From positions 95,108,017 to 95,172,016 of the forward strand of contig NC_079501.1 of the NCBI RefSeq assembly GCF_030052815.1: a DNA stretch of 64,000 nt, read 5' to 3'. Every line of letters starts with the position of its first letter. Within the stretch, counting starts at the first letter, position 1. This DNA comes from Hevea brasiliensis. Taxonomy: Eukaryota; Streptophyta; Magnoliopsida; Malpighiales; Euphorbiaceae. Position numbers and translations under genes: made by a program. Below, one piece after another: positions 46,621 to 58,077 of this stretch. The notes beneath the pieces are model-generated. The model did not search any database, had not been told where the DNA came from, and was given only the letters and a program-made list of their open reading frames with translations.

Positions 46621-47637
46621 TGATGTGGCCCAACCGCAAGTGCACGGGTCGTACAAGTAATATAGAAAAGATATCGTTCCCACGAGGAGTTGTGTTAATG
46701 ATTGAATTTTTTATATAAAAAGTTGCCTAATTTAAACTATTTTTGAAATTAAAGCAATAAATTGATGGGTATTGAAGTATGAATTCTATATGTGTAAAAT
46801 TAATGATCTATTCGACAATGTAATGATTAAACTAAAATTGCATCAAATTAAAATAAGCAAGTTGGAATATGGCAAAATTTAAAATGGCAAGCAATTAAAT
46901 TCAATTAGGAATTAACAATGATAAAAAGGCGATTCCGGAGTTCGGGATTTCATATTCAAGCTATTTTGGGATTTTAAAATTGGTTATCCAATCTTGTGAA
47001 ACTTATGGGTTTTAAGGAGATTAATTCTTAAATCCTTTGAATACCCTTTCGAGTGAGACAAAGCGTGCCTTAATCAATCTAATCCTACTTTCGTGGAGTT
47101 AGAGTTAATTAAGACCCATTAAGTTCCTTAATTAATCTGTAAATCCTCTTAATCCTTAGTCTATTTCTAGATCTAAGTTAATTAAGTCTAATTTCTTGAT
47201 TATCTATCACAAGGCCTTGTCCTTTCGGTGCCTCAACCATGGATTAAGAACATCACTTAATGGGATCCTACACTAAGCATGTCATTAAGCACACAAGAAA
47301 TGAATAAAACTCATTAAGACCACAAAATATGGATTACCCAATCAAAATCCACAAAATATCTCAAATATTACATCCCTTACTCCAGAATCTAAGTAAACTA
47401 CTCACTATCCATAATATTTACAAGATATTCTGAATTTATATGGAAATAAAGCTTTAATCTAAACTAAGAAACAAAAAGCTCAACACTAGAAATGTAGAAA
47501 AAATGTAAGAAAAGAAAGAAATCTCCAAATCTAGTTGGAAATGGTGTGGAGGTGATTATGACTCTTTAGCTGCTGCCTTCTCCTTTCCCTTTTCTTCCTT
47601 CCCTTCTTGTCTCTCTTCTAAAATGGGATAAGGGTCC

Positions 47638-47645
47638 TTTTTATA
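47638..47645 (-). promoter_or_regulatory. Putative LTR TATA box (matching site at 60517-60524)
   Basis: The minus strand reads GCTATAAAAAGG, identical in both LTRs. The 73-bp-type units lie about 110-380 bp upstream of it in element sense. Confidence 0.5.
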
Positions 47646-47753
47646 GCTTTTTCTGACATGGAGCCCTAAAATGGTGTGTTTGAGGTGAGATTTTCTGAGG
47701 GAATCTTCTGCCAGCTCATTAATAAAGTCTTTGTGGGACTACATAAGTGGACT

Positions 47754-48024
47754 GCATAAGTCATGCAGTCCCTTATGCAAGTTTCGGCTGGTTTCTGGTT
47801 CACTTATGCGAAACTGCATGACCAGGTGCATAGGTTATGCACAATTCCGTGAGATTGCATAAGGGGGGCGTGAATCTGCATAAGCTATGCACTCTCCTTA
47901 TGCACAATTCGGCAGGTATTGGAACAGTGTTTCTTCTCCTTATGCAGATCTGCATAAGTTATGCGGCAAGTTATGCGCAATTTGGCCAATGCATATTTCA
48001 ACTTTGAAACTTGTTTTTGACATC
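47754..48024. repeat. Degenerate 73-bp hairpin units in LTR U3 (also 60633-60903)
   Basis: GCATAAG/GCATAGG words begin at 47754, 47828, 47879 and 47952, with spacings 74, 51 and 73. The unit at 47879 contains GCATAAGCTATGCACTCTCC followed by TTATGCA, the same core as the internal array at 52195-53070. Confidence 0.75.
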
Positions 48025-48244
48025 TTTGGCTGTAGAGATCACTCCTCAATGGCAAAATTTCTTTTAAGTCCTTCAAAAACACCATTTTTCCTACAAAACA
48101 AACTAAAAATTACAAATTAATCCAAAATTGACAATTATGAAAAAAACTAACTAAATAACTAATGAAATTAGCTAAAAGTGACTAATAATCAAATAAAATG
48201 GCTATGAAATTAAATCTAAATAATTATGCAAAATGTATGCATCA

Positions 48245-48260
48245 AATACCCCCAAACTCA
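48245..48260 (-). other. Polypurine tract of the Athila element
   Basis: The minus strand reads TGAGTTTGGGGGTATT immediately before the 3' LTR start TGATGC. Similar GAGTTTGGGGGTG words recur near 48930 and 49796. Confidence 0.8.
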
Positions 48261-50355
48261 AGCTTTTGCTTGTCCTCAAGCAAACTTTAAAATGTGATGC
48301 AATTTTTAGGGGTGCCTTATCCAAAGAGCTATGAAAATCACCTATTAAAGTAACTTAACACCCCTTTAGCCATACCAGCAATCCATATACCCATCTTCAA
48401 AATGCAAAGAATCTAATGCTTATCCAAGCTTTCACCGCTTAGCTATCAAGTCAATTATCAATCAAAATTCCAAACCAACCAATCAAAAGAGAGAGTCATG
48501 CTCAAAAGGAATTCTAGGACAATCAATAACCAAAGTGTCTCTATATAGAATGATGGAATTAAATGAATGAATAGATAATTTTCCAATCCCATAGGCAAAT
48601 TCCCTACTCCTATCTCCACTAATGTAGCAAGTACTATCAAGAGATCAAAGGTCTTTTTAGGGTGTAATGGGGCTATGGAGTTCAAAATGAGGCTAAGAAG
48701 AAAAATGGGATAAAAAGGGTTCAAAGCATGAGAATATTTTCAATCTTGAAAACATAAGGTACACTTCTTATTTAATTATTTTATATATATATATGGAGGA
48801 GAGAAATACACAATGAGGATTGTTAAGTGCTAGCATATTTTATAAAACACATAAAAAATGGAGGGACACTTTGATACTTTAAACTTGTATCTTGCATTTT
48901 CTTTTGATGATTGTCCCTAAAATTGCCACCCCCAAACTCATTTCTTTTAATACTTTGGGTGGATTTCTTTCAAATAGTGAAAAGCACATATACTAGCACT
49001 TTTACAAGATGACAAGCATTTCTTCTCCCTTTTATTGTATATATTTTTTCTTTTAATTCTTTTTTTCTTCTTTTTTTTTGTGTACCTAATATTATAAATA
49101 ATTATTCTCATAAAAAGGGTTGGAGTGTTTGGTTCATTGGCTAGGTAGCAATAAGGGTTTCAAGAAAAATTAGGAATAAAAAGGCTCAAAGGGGTTTGCA
49201 AGGGTTAATTTTAATTAGGAAAAGGGCCAAAGGTTTTAAATGAGAAGGTTTAAATCAAAGAATGCCTAATCATCTCTCTTTTCAAGTACAAGCTGGTATT
49301 TCGCCTTGAAAGATTTAGAAAATTTGTTCTAGGATTGGTGAGACATCATTTGACTACCTTATATCCAATAACTCCCTCTAAACACTCCAATCTCTAAAGG
49401 ACTAGTTGGGTGGCTTTTTGGCTAAGAAGATATAGGCAAGGGATAAACACTTCAAAACCTTGCACCTCTTAGGAAACTTTCAATCCACAAACCCAACTAA
49501 AGGTAAGTCAAATCACTCTCATAGGCACATTTTCAATACTCAAGGGATTTGGCAAAAGATTTTAATGCATGATGCATGATTCCTAAAAATGAACAATGCA
49601 TTAACTGAATGGAGAAAATCTAATTGTGTGCAATGTGTACAATTTCTAAGTGGTGTATAATGTGTGTGTAAATGTGTTATGTATATGTATGTATGGATGT
49701 ATATGTAAAATATTTACAATATATATGTAAATGGAATGGGATGAGATGTTCCTATACTCAAAATGTGAAAAATGTAGCAAAAATCAAAATGCACACCCCC
49801 AAACTCAAAATTTGACATTGTCCTCAATGTCTCAAGCAGTGCATTATCAAAACTCAAAGTAAAGAGTAGTTACGAGGAATTGTGAAATTTAAGAGAAAAA
49901 AGAAAGAGTTACCTGGTATAGAGCAGATGAGAATTCAAGAGATAGTGGGGATACATAAGAAGCTGCACAGGTTATGCAAAATAAAATGCTGTCCAGAACA
50001 GGTGCATAAGGAGGGTGCATAAGCTGTGCGGTTCTGCATGAGTGGCAATAAGGACTGCACAGGCTATGCAAAATATTTGCATAAGGGGATTCACAGCCTG
50101 TGCAGTATATTCAAAAGCTACTGCATGATGATGAGCAAGGAAAATGTGCAAACACCAGTAGAAGCATGCAAATATATACAGTGTATGGACAAGTGTGCAC
50201 AAAAGGGCAGTAAAGGCAATGAAAATCAATGAAAAACTAATGTAATAGCCATCCAATAGAACTTCAAGAAAAACAGAATTCAAAACAAATTAAAATTGTT
50301 TCAACATATCTACAAAGAAAAACTCCTACAAGTTTGAACAAAAGTAAAACAGAAA
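48261..50355 (-). other. Athila 3' non-coding region
   Basis: About 2.1 kb between the extra ORF and the polypurine tract. AT-rich, with no convincing ORF. It contains two further polypurine-like words (about 48930 and 49796) and, at 49955-50110, scattered GCATAAG/TTATGCA words of the hairpin family. Confidence 0.6.
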
Positions 50356-51804
50356 CTAATCTAATTCTATTGTTTTGCCCTTGTCCAAAGATGTTGCTAA
50401 GGGGCTGGTTGGAGCTGGCTGCTGTCGAAGTGATGGTGCTGGAGGAGGTGATGGAGGTGGAGGTGGCATTCCCAGAAAAACCATGAGTTGCTTCATCATC
50501 TCATTTAGTTCTCTCTGCTTGTCTCTGGTTCCCATAACAAAGTCAAATAGTTGATAATGACGATCCTTGAGGGTATCAAGACCAGTGTCAAGCTTCCTAT
50601 CCACAAAATATATATCATCAGTAAGCCTTTCAAGATAGGTGAATAAGGCTTTAGTGTTGAAGGGAGGAGGTGTTGTGGATGCAGAGGGTTCAGCTGCAGA
50701 GGGTGTAGGTTGTGCAGAATCTGCTGGAATGTCCTGTGCAGGCTGAGTGGGTGGTGTAGGTTCAGTAGAATGTTGTTGGACTGGTGGGACAGGTTGTGCT
50801 TCTGGTTGTGCAGTGGGTTCAGTTTCTGCTGCTGGTTGTGCAGTGTCAGAAGGTGGCAAACTGAATCCAGTTTTGGATAGGTGTGTGGCATCGAAATATA
50901 AAGTGTCTGAAAGTGCTGGTATTGGATGCTCTTCCGAATTAAAACCAAAATGCTTAGCTATGACAATTATGAGCCCACCCAAGACAATGTCACCTATGGA
51001 CTTGGTGGCAATATGTAACACATGTTCACAAAAGAAGTAACCAGGAGAAACTTTAACAATGTGAAAAGCACACCATAGCATGAACAATTCAGATTTGCCA
51101 ACAGCACCAGAACTAGTCCCTCTGCCCAAGATAGTGCTAGCAATAAGCCTATGAATAAATCTAAGTGCAGGGTCTAGTATTTGAGAGGTTTTAGATCTGC
51201 CAGCAGAAAAATCCTGAGGTTGGTTTGTGATAATTCTCCAAAACTGAGCAGCATTCCAAACACCTTTGTTTGCTACCTCTACCCCTGTATATGGTACCCT
51301 AAATAATCCATCAATTGCAAATCCAAAAATGCTATGAAATTAGTCCAATGATAACTCTCTATTTTGCCCCAAACATCTAAATTTCATAGTTGGCTTATAA
51401 TCTACGTCATGCAATTTCAGGGTAGCAGAAAATGAGGAAATAAATTCCAAAACTAAAGATGGATAAACTATTTCTTGCTTATGCACAAATTCCATCCAAC
51501 CCATACCATCAAGGTAAGCAATAACATTATCAAATAAACCAGCTGATTGGAGGGCCTCTGCAGAAATGTACCTTGTGGGTTGTACCCTCCTTTCCTTAAG
51601 TCTCTTAAAGGCTGCCTTGTGAGCTGCATCAGGAAGAGGCCAAGGTAGTTTTGATACCTGTGATGCTGCTGACATTTGCTTTTTGCTGGAAGAGGGTGAT
51701 TTGGCTTGTGTCGAGGCTGAAGTTTTAGGGTTTTTGGGTGGAGGCTCTGACAGTGGGGTGGTGGGTGGTTCTTTGTGTTTTGAGAGAGGAGGTGCAGAAG
51801 CCAT
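50356..51804 (-). pseudogene. Extra downstream ORF of the Athila element (ATHILA ORF-1-like)
   Basis: About 480 codons from the ATG at 51804, broken by one in-frame stop at 51340-51342 (TAA after LSLD). The N-terminal 60 residues are Pro/Ser/Lys-rich. The middle is a folded-looking domain (GLFDNVIAYLDGMGWMEFV, GRGTSSGAVGKSELFMLW, GDIVLGGLIIVIAKHFG). The last third is Pro/Gln/Thr-rich with a final helix-prone segment and PPPPPSPPPAP. Position between pol and 3' LTR, plus overall architecture, match the family known as ATHILA ORF-1/env-like region. Its function is not established. I see no convincing fusion peptide or signal sequence. Confidence 0.6.
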
Positions 51805-52194
51805 GGGTCGGTTGGATTTTGACCTGATTTTTCTCTTGTAAGTGGCTGTGGGAGGTGGTGGAGGGGTTTCTTATGGAGGGGAATCGGGGTTGGGAGGCTG
51901 CATTGCCAAGGGCGAAACTTGGAGAGGGGAGGTTTGAGGGGAATGAGGAGGCGATTCCATTGGGTGTCGATGGTAAGAATGGAGGAGTTGAGGGAGAAAA
52001 TAAAGGATGCAGAGGGAAGCTAGGGCAAAGGCAGTGGAAAGATGAGTGGAGAAGAAGGGGCGGGGAAATGCCGGAATAAATGGACGTGGAAAGACAGTCG
52101 TGAACAGAAAAGACAGAAAGTGGAGGTGGGAAAAATGGATGCCGAAGAAAATTTTTGATTTGAACAGGATTTGTGTAAAACTGCATAAAGGGAG

Positions 52195-53070
52195 AAGTGG
52201 GTGTGCATAACTTATGCACTCTCTTATGCAGGTTTCGGTGGAAGATAAACAGTGTGAAAAACTGATTATGCAAGAGTGCATAGCTTATGCGCTGACCCAT
52301 GCAAGTTTCGGCCAGTTTTGGGATTTAAGAGAAATATGTCATGCGGAAGTGCATAAGCTATGCACTCTCCTTATGCAAGTCTCGGCTAGTTTTGAAATTC
52401 AGAGTTGGTGGTTATGCGGAAGTGCATAAGCCATGCACTCTCCTTATGCAAGTCTCGGCAAGTTTTGAAATTCAGGAAGTGTGGTCATGCGGAAGTGCAT
52501 AAGCTATGTACTCTCCTTATGCAGGTCTCGGCTAGTTTTGAAATTCAGAGTTGGTAGTTATGCGGAAGTGCATAAGCCATGCACTCTCCCTATGCAAGTC
52601 TCGGCAAGTTTTGAAATTCAGGAAGTGTGGTCATGCGGAAGTGCATAAGCTATGCACTCTCCTTATGCAGGTCTCGGCTAGTTTTGAAATTCAGAGTTGG
52701 TGGTTATGCGGAAGTGCATAAGCTATGCACTCTCCTTATGCAGGTCTCGGCTAGTTTTGATTTTTGGAGAGTGTGGTCATGCGAAAGTGCATAAGCTATG
52801 CACTCTCCTTATGCAGGTTTCGGTGGAAAGAGAAAATGCAGGATTTGAAGTCATGCAAAAGTGCATAAGTCATGCACACACTTATGCAAGTTTCGGCAGA
52901 TATAAAATTTGACAAAAATGTGGCTATGCAGAGTTGCATAAGCTATGCATATCCTTATGCAGTTTGCAACAGAGATGAAAATGGCAAGAATTGTGGTTAT
53001 GCAGGATTGCGTAAGCTATGCAGTTACTTATGCACAATTCAACAAGTTTGAGATTACAATTGAAAATGAT
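52195..53070. repeat. Tandem array of about 12 hairpin units, 73-bp period
   Basis: The unit anchor (ATGCGGAAGTGCATAAG or variant) falls at 52195, 52268, 52341, 52414, 52487, 52560, 52633, 52706, 52779, 52853, 52926 and 52999, so the spacing is 73 with one 74. Each unit has 8-bp inverted arms TGCATAAG and CTTATGCA around 12 nt. From 52414 to 52700 two unit types alternate (GCCATGC...CAAG against GCTATGC...CTAG), a 146-bp higher-order repeat. A 73-bp period is not a multiple of three, so the array is non-coding. It lies between pol and the extra ORF. Confidence 0.95.
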
Positions 53071-53805
53071 TTGCAAGTGTGAAAAATACCCTAGAATGAA
53101 GAAATATAATTCTATGAAGCATAAATCATGAGAAATTGTCACCAAAAACACATCAAGATATACAAAATCCATCAAAATTGCGTCACACAAGCTTGTAGAA
53201 TTGAATCCTACATAAGAGGCATTTGTGAATCATGCCATTTCAACTCAAATTCTGCAAATCAACATTTAGCACATTAAAACTCAATAAAATCTGCATAAAG
53301 TTGCATTTATCCACAAATGAGAAATGACTCCCCAAGTTATGCCAAGAAAATGCAGTATGTCCATCTTGAATCCCACAACCCAAATAAGCTCAAAACTACA
53401 AAAATGACCCACTTACCACCATATTAACATGATAAGCACAAATACTTAAAAGTTACACACCCAACCTCACCAAGAAACATAAGCCATGTGCTGCTGACCC
53501 TTGTTTGCTGCAAATTTCATTTTTCTGCATAAAGCAAGAAACAGACCTGCACAGGTTATGCAGTAAAAATCAATCAATTTTGGGAGAGTTGAAGGACAAA
53601 ATTTCAGATTAAGAGTCACTCCCCAGCAGTTCACCAACCTTCCTCCATTGAAATACATCTACAAGGGACAAGATTCAACAATGTCAAAAATTGAATTTGG
53701 GGAGATTTAAGATAAAAAAAATAAAAGTAATGTAAATAAAAGTAAATCAGCAAAAGCAAAATAAAAGAACTTGGGATGCCTCCCAAGAGGGCTAATTTAT
53801 AGTCC
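53071..53805 (-). other. Spacer between Athila pol and the hairpin array
   Basis: AT-rich, no convincing ORF. One isolated CTGCACAGGTTATGCAG-type word lies near 53549. Confidence 0.6.
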
Positions 53806-55122
53806 TTAGCTGGACTCTTCATGCATTTCACTAAAGAGAGGTGAGGGATTAGAGAGCTTGTAACAGCTTGCTCCCTTTATTGGGTCTCCAGTTATGTAAT
53901 GTTTCAATCTATGCCCATTGACCTTAAAATTCACAGATTTTTCACTCCAAATTTCAATTGCTCCATAAGGGAAAACCTTAGTAACTCTATATGGACCAGT
54001 CCACCTTAATTTAAGTTGTCCAGGGAACAATTTCAATCTTGAGTTGAACAACAAAACTGAATCACCTTCTTTAAATTCCTTTTTTCTAAGATGCTTATCA
54101 TGCCAAACTTTAGTTCTTTCTTTGTAAATACGGGCACTTTCATAGGCATCCATCCTCAATTCTTCAAGCTCATTAAGTTGCAATAGCCTTTTCTCACCAG
54201 CTTGCTTAAGATCAAAATTCAAGGTCTGAATGGCCCAATATGCTCTATGTTCTAGCTCCACGGGTAAATGACAAGACTTACCATACACCAACCTAAAAGG
54301 AGTAGTTCCTATAGGGGTTTTGTAAGCAGTCCTATATGCCCATAAAGCATCATCTAGTTTGACAGACCAATCTTTTCGAGAATTGCTCACTGTTTTCTCC
54401 AAGATATGTTTGAGTTCTCTGTTAGAAATTTCAACTTGACCTGAAGTTTGAGGGTGGTATGGGGTAGCTATCTTGTGCACTACACCATACTTCCTCATTA
54501 AGCTCTCAAATTACTTATTACAAAAATGTGAACCTCCATCACTAATTACAGCCCTTGGAGCTCCAAATCTACTCAAAACAAATTTCTTCAAGAATTTAAC
54601 TACCGCTCTAGCATCATTAGTTGGAGTTGCAATAGCTTCCACCCACTTTGACACATAGTCAACCCCAACTAAGATGTATCTATTACCATATGAAGGAGGA
54701 AATGGCCCCATAAAATCTATTCCCTAGACATCGAATAATTCCACTTCAAGAATATCATTTAGGGGCATTTGATCTCTTTTTGGCAAATTTCCACTCCTTT
54801 GACATTTATCACATTCCAACACAAATTTCCTCACATCCTTAAAAAGATTTGGCCAAAAGAAACCAGCTTGCAAAATTTTACTAGCTGTTTTAGAGATTCC
54901 AAAATGTCCTACATAATCAGAAGCATGGCAATGATGTATAACACTCTGTGTCTCCTCATCAGGAATACATCTTCTTATTAAACCATCACAACATCTCCTA
55001 AAGAGTAAAGGATCATCCCATCTATAAAACTTTACCTCATGCAAAAACTTTTTCTTTTGTTGCCATGTCATTCCTAGAGGTAAACTCCACAAGATAGATA
55101 ATTCACAAAGTCTGCATACCAA
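53806..55122 (-). pseudogene. Athila integrase remnant
   Basis: H2C2 zinc finger in 54724-55122 (HHCHASDYVGHFG, ECDKCQRSG), core at 54511-54711 ([11 protein letters not shown] just upstream of its [12 protein letters not shown]) and C-terminal part at 53806-54498 ([36 protein letters not shown]), ending at a natural stop. All three DDE acidic residues can be seen. Two in-frame stops separate the pieces, one before GIDF (TAG where Trp is usual) and one after FCNK (TAA where Gln is usual). It inserted the cDNA into the genome when intact. Confidence 0.85.
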
Positions 55123-56440
55123 GATAGTTTAGCAATAAGAGAGAAAAGTTGTTCATCCAAGAAAAACTCATCAATAGGGATTTCATCCATTTCTTCATCA
55201 TCCAATTTCAACCTACTAAGATTATTCGCAACTACATTTTCAGCTCCCTTCTTATCTCTAATCTCCAAATCAAACTCTTGTAGCATCAGAATCCACCTAA
55301 TGAGCCTAGGTTTAGCCTCCTTTTTACGGAGTAAATACCTGATAGCAGCATGATCTGAAAATATAACCACCTTTGAGTCAATAATGTAAGGTCTGAACTT
55401 TTCCAATGCAAAGACAATTGCTAAAAATTCCTTTTTAGTTGTTGCATAATTTGTTTGAGCCTCATCCAATGTTCTAGTAGCATAATAAATAGCATAAGCC
55501 CTTTTGTCTTTTCTTTGACCAAGAACAGCCCCAATTGCATAGTTGCTAGCATCACACATAATTTCAAAAGGTAGGCTCCAATCAGGTGGTTGCATGATTG
55601 GTGCAGTGATAAGAGTTTGCTTCAACCTGCAAAAGGCATCCAAACACTCTTGGTCAAATACAAATGGTATGTCATGACTTAACAAATTAGACAAAGGTTT
55701 GGCTATTTTAGAAAAATCCTTGATAAAGCGTCTATAGAACCCGGCATGTCCTAGAAAACTTCGAATTCGCTTGACATTGGTAGGAGGAGCCATCTTCTCT
55801 ATCACTTCAACCTTGGCTTTATCAACCTCTATTCCTCTGTTAGACACCAAATGTCCAAGCACTATCCCTTCCTGAACCATGAAATGACACTTTTCCCAGT
55901 TTAACACAAGGTCAGTATCTGCACATCGCTGCAAAACTTTAGAAAGTTTAGCCAAGCATATGTCAAATGAAGATCCACAAACAGAAAAATCATCCATAAA
56001 AACCTCCATTATGTCTTCAATGAAATCTAAGAAGATTGCCATCATGCACCTTTGAAAAGTGGCTGGTGCATTACACAACCCAAATGGCATCCTCCTATAA
56101 GCAAAGGTTCCATATGGACAAATAAAAGTGGTTTTCTCTTGATCATTTGGATGGATAGGGATTTGAAAAAAACCTGAATACCCATCTAAATAGCAAAAAT
56201 AAGAATGCCTAGCCAATCTTTCTAACATTTGATCAATGAAGGGAAGTGGAAAATGATCTTTTCTAGTGGCTATATTTAATTTTCTGTAATCTATGCACAT
56301 TCACCAACTAGTCACTGTTCTGGTGGGAATTAATTCATTATTTTCATTTTTGACCACTGTCATTCCACCCTTTTTTGGGACAACATGTACTGGGCTCACC
56401 CAAGTCTTCTCGAGATATGATATATGATCCCTGAATCTAT
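55074..56440 (-). pseudogene. Athila reverse transcriptase-RNase H remnant
   Basis: A long open stretch at 55074-56300 (408 codons) gives MCIDYRKLN, the active site [27 protein letters not shown], and the RNase H motifs [14 protein letters not shown] and [16 protein letters not shown]. The N-terminal part (WVSPVHVVPKKGGMT) is separated by a TGA before MCIDY. A frameshift in a run of nine A (minus strand, near 56450) cuts it from the protease ORF. The RNase H tail reads VVANNLSRL where an Asp is common (ADHLSR). Confidence 0.87.
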
Positions 56441-56445
56441 TAACT

Positions 56446-58077
56446 TCAAAATTTTTTTTTAACAACTTCTTTCATATTTGGGTTCAACCTCCTCTGATGT
56501 TCAATAGATGGCTTACAATTTTCTTCCAAAATAATTCTGTGCATGCAAAAGTGTGGGCTTATTCCCTTAATGTCATCTATGGTATATCCTAAAACTTTCC
56601 TAAATTGCCTCAACACTCTTAACAACTTATCAGCCTCTAAGGTACTTAAATTTGCATTTACAATTACTGGATAAGTGTTATTAGTGCCAACAAATTCATA
56701 CCTGAGCTGAGAAGGAAGTTGCTTAAGTTTTACCTTAGGTGCATCTTCTTCCTTGAATGATGGTTGCTTAGATTCTGCTATTTCCTTTTGTGTGAGTTGA
56801 AAAACTGGAGCAGAAATGAATGGTGGACTTCCCTCTAAATGTTGAGCATATGCAGCCACATGAGGGTTGTCATAGTCTATGCCTCCTCCATGAACCAAGC
56901 AATTTTCAAGTGGATCTTCCGGATATCTCTTTCTGAAGTGTTCTTCAACCAGCTCATCAATGATATCAATTCTCAAGCAAGTATCAGCTTCAAAATGATG
57001 CTTCTTCATAGTGTTATTAATATTGAAAACCAATTGATCTTCACCAACTCTAAGAGTCAATTTTTCTCCCTTCACATCAATCAATGCTCCTGTTGTAGCT
57101 AGAAAGGGTCTTCCCAAGATAATTGGGATATTAGAATCCTCCTTCATGTCCAAGATGACAAAGTCAACTGGGATGTAAAATTTTCCAACCTTCAGTGGTA
57201 TATTTTCCAAGATCCCTTCTGGATACTTAATTGATCTATCAGCTAACTGAAGAGAAATGTGGGTTGGTTTAAGATCTCCCATATTGAGCTTCTCATAAAT
57301 GGAGAGGGGCATAAGGCTAACACTAGCCTCTAAATCACATAAAGCTTTTGTAGAACATGATTCCCCAATGTGACATGGAATTGAAAAACTCCCTGGATCC
57401 TTGAGCTTTGGAGGAAGTTTCCTTTGGAGGATAGCACTGCATTCTTCTGTCAAAGCTACAGTTTCATGGTCTTCAAGTTTCCTCTTGTTTGAGAGAATTT
57501 CTTTCAAAAACTTAGCATAAGAAGGCATTTGGGAAAGAGCATCGATAAAAGGCACATTTATATATAGCTTCTTCAAAACCTCTAAGAACTTCCCAATTTG
57601 CTTATCAAGCTTGGCTTTTTGAAATCTCTGTGGAAAGGGAAGCTGTGGCTTGTAAGGCTCTGGAGGTATGTATTTCTCTTCTTTCTCTTCAACCTCTTGC
57701 TTACCTTTTTCTGCACTCTCTTGTTTTTCATCTCCCTCGACATCTTTCTCATTTTCTCTCCTCTCACTATTTTCACCCTTCTCATTTTTTTCACTCTTCT
57801 CATTATTTATAACTTTCCCACTTCTTAAAGTAATAGCTTGACACTGCTCTCTTGGGTTTTCTGGTTGACTTGGAAGTTTTCCAAAAGACTTGGTACCTGA
57901 GGAAGATGCTTGTTGTGCAATATAATTTTCCAGCATTCTGTTATGTGTTTGCATCTGTTCTAGCCTTGCTTTCATCTCTCTCATCTCCTCATCATGCTTA
58001 GTTTGGTTAGCAAGAATCTGTTGTAATAAAGCTTCTGTGGTGGAACTTTGTTCTTGCTGTTTTGGTGGAGGATTCAT
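56446..58077 (-). pseudogene. Athila gag end and protease ORF
   Basis: 543 codons remain open. The first 70 residues are Gln-rich with a coiled-coil-like EEMREMKARLEQMQTHNRML. A highly charged Lys/Glu stretch follows (residues about 100-140), then the protease region (ALCDLEASVSLMP, where family members have D-L-G-A; later IPIILGRPFLATTGA) and the RT lead-in. The Gly-to-Glu change next to the catalytic Asp would probably disable the protease. The ORF ends in the A-run frameshift. Confidence 0.82.

Larger units (their letters stand above)
46621..48244 (-). mobile_element. Athila LTR shared by two elements (left)
   Basis: It serves as 3' LTR of the 14.5-kb element and as 5' LTR of the stub at 46329-46620. 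It contains a TATA box near 47638 and, upstream of that box in element sense, several degenerate copies of the 73-bp hairpin unit. Confidence 0.9.

Noticed and set aside
51725..52300. 191-codon minus-strand ORF upstream of the Athila downstream ORF
   Set aside because: Overlaps the better-supported ORF in another frame and has Pro/Ser/Phe-rich composition typical of a shadow.
52195..53070. CRISPR-like array
   Set aside because: The whole 73-bp unit repeats with no unique spacers; plant nuclear DNA inside a retrotransposon.
57582..57828. Plus- and minus-strand ORFs over the Lys/Glu-rich part of Athila gag
   Set aside because: Shadows of the charged gag region in other frames.
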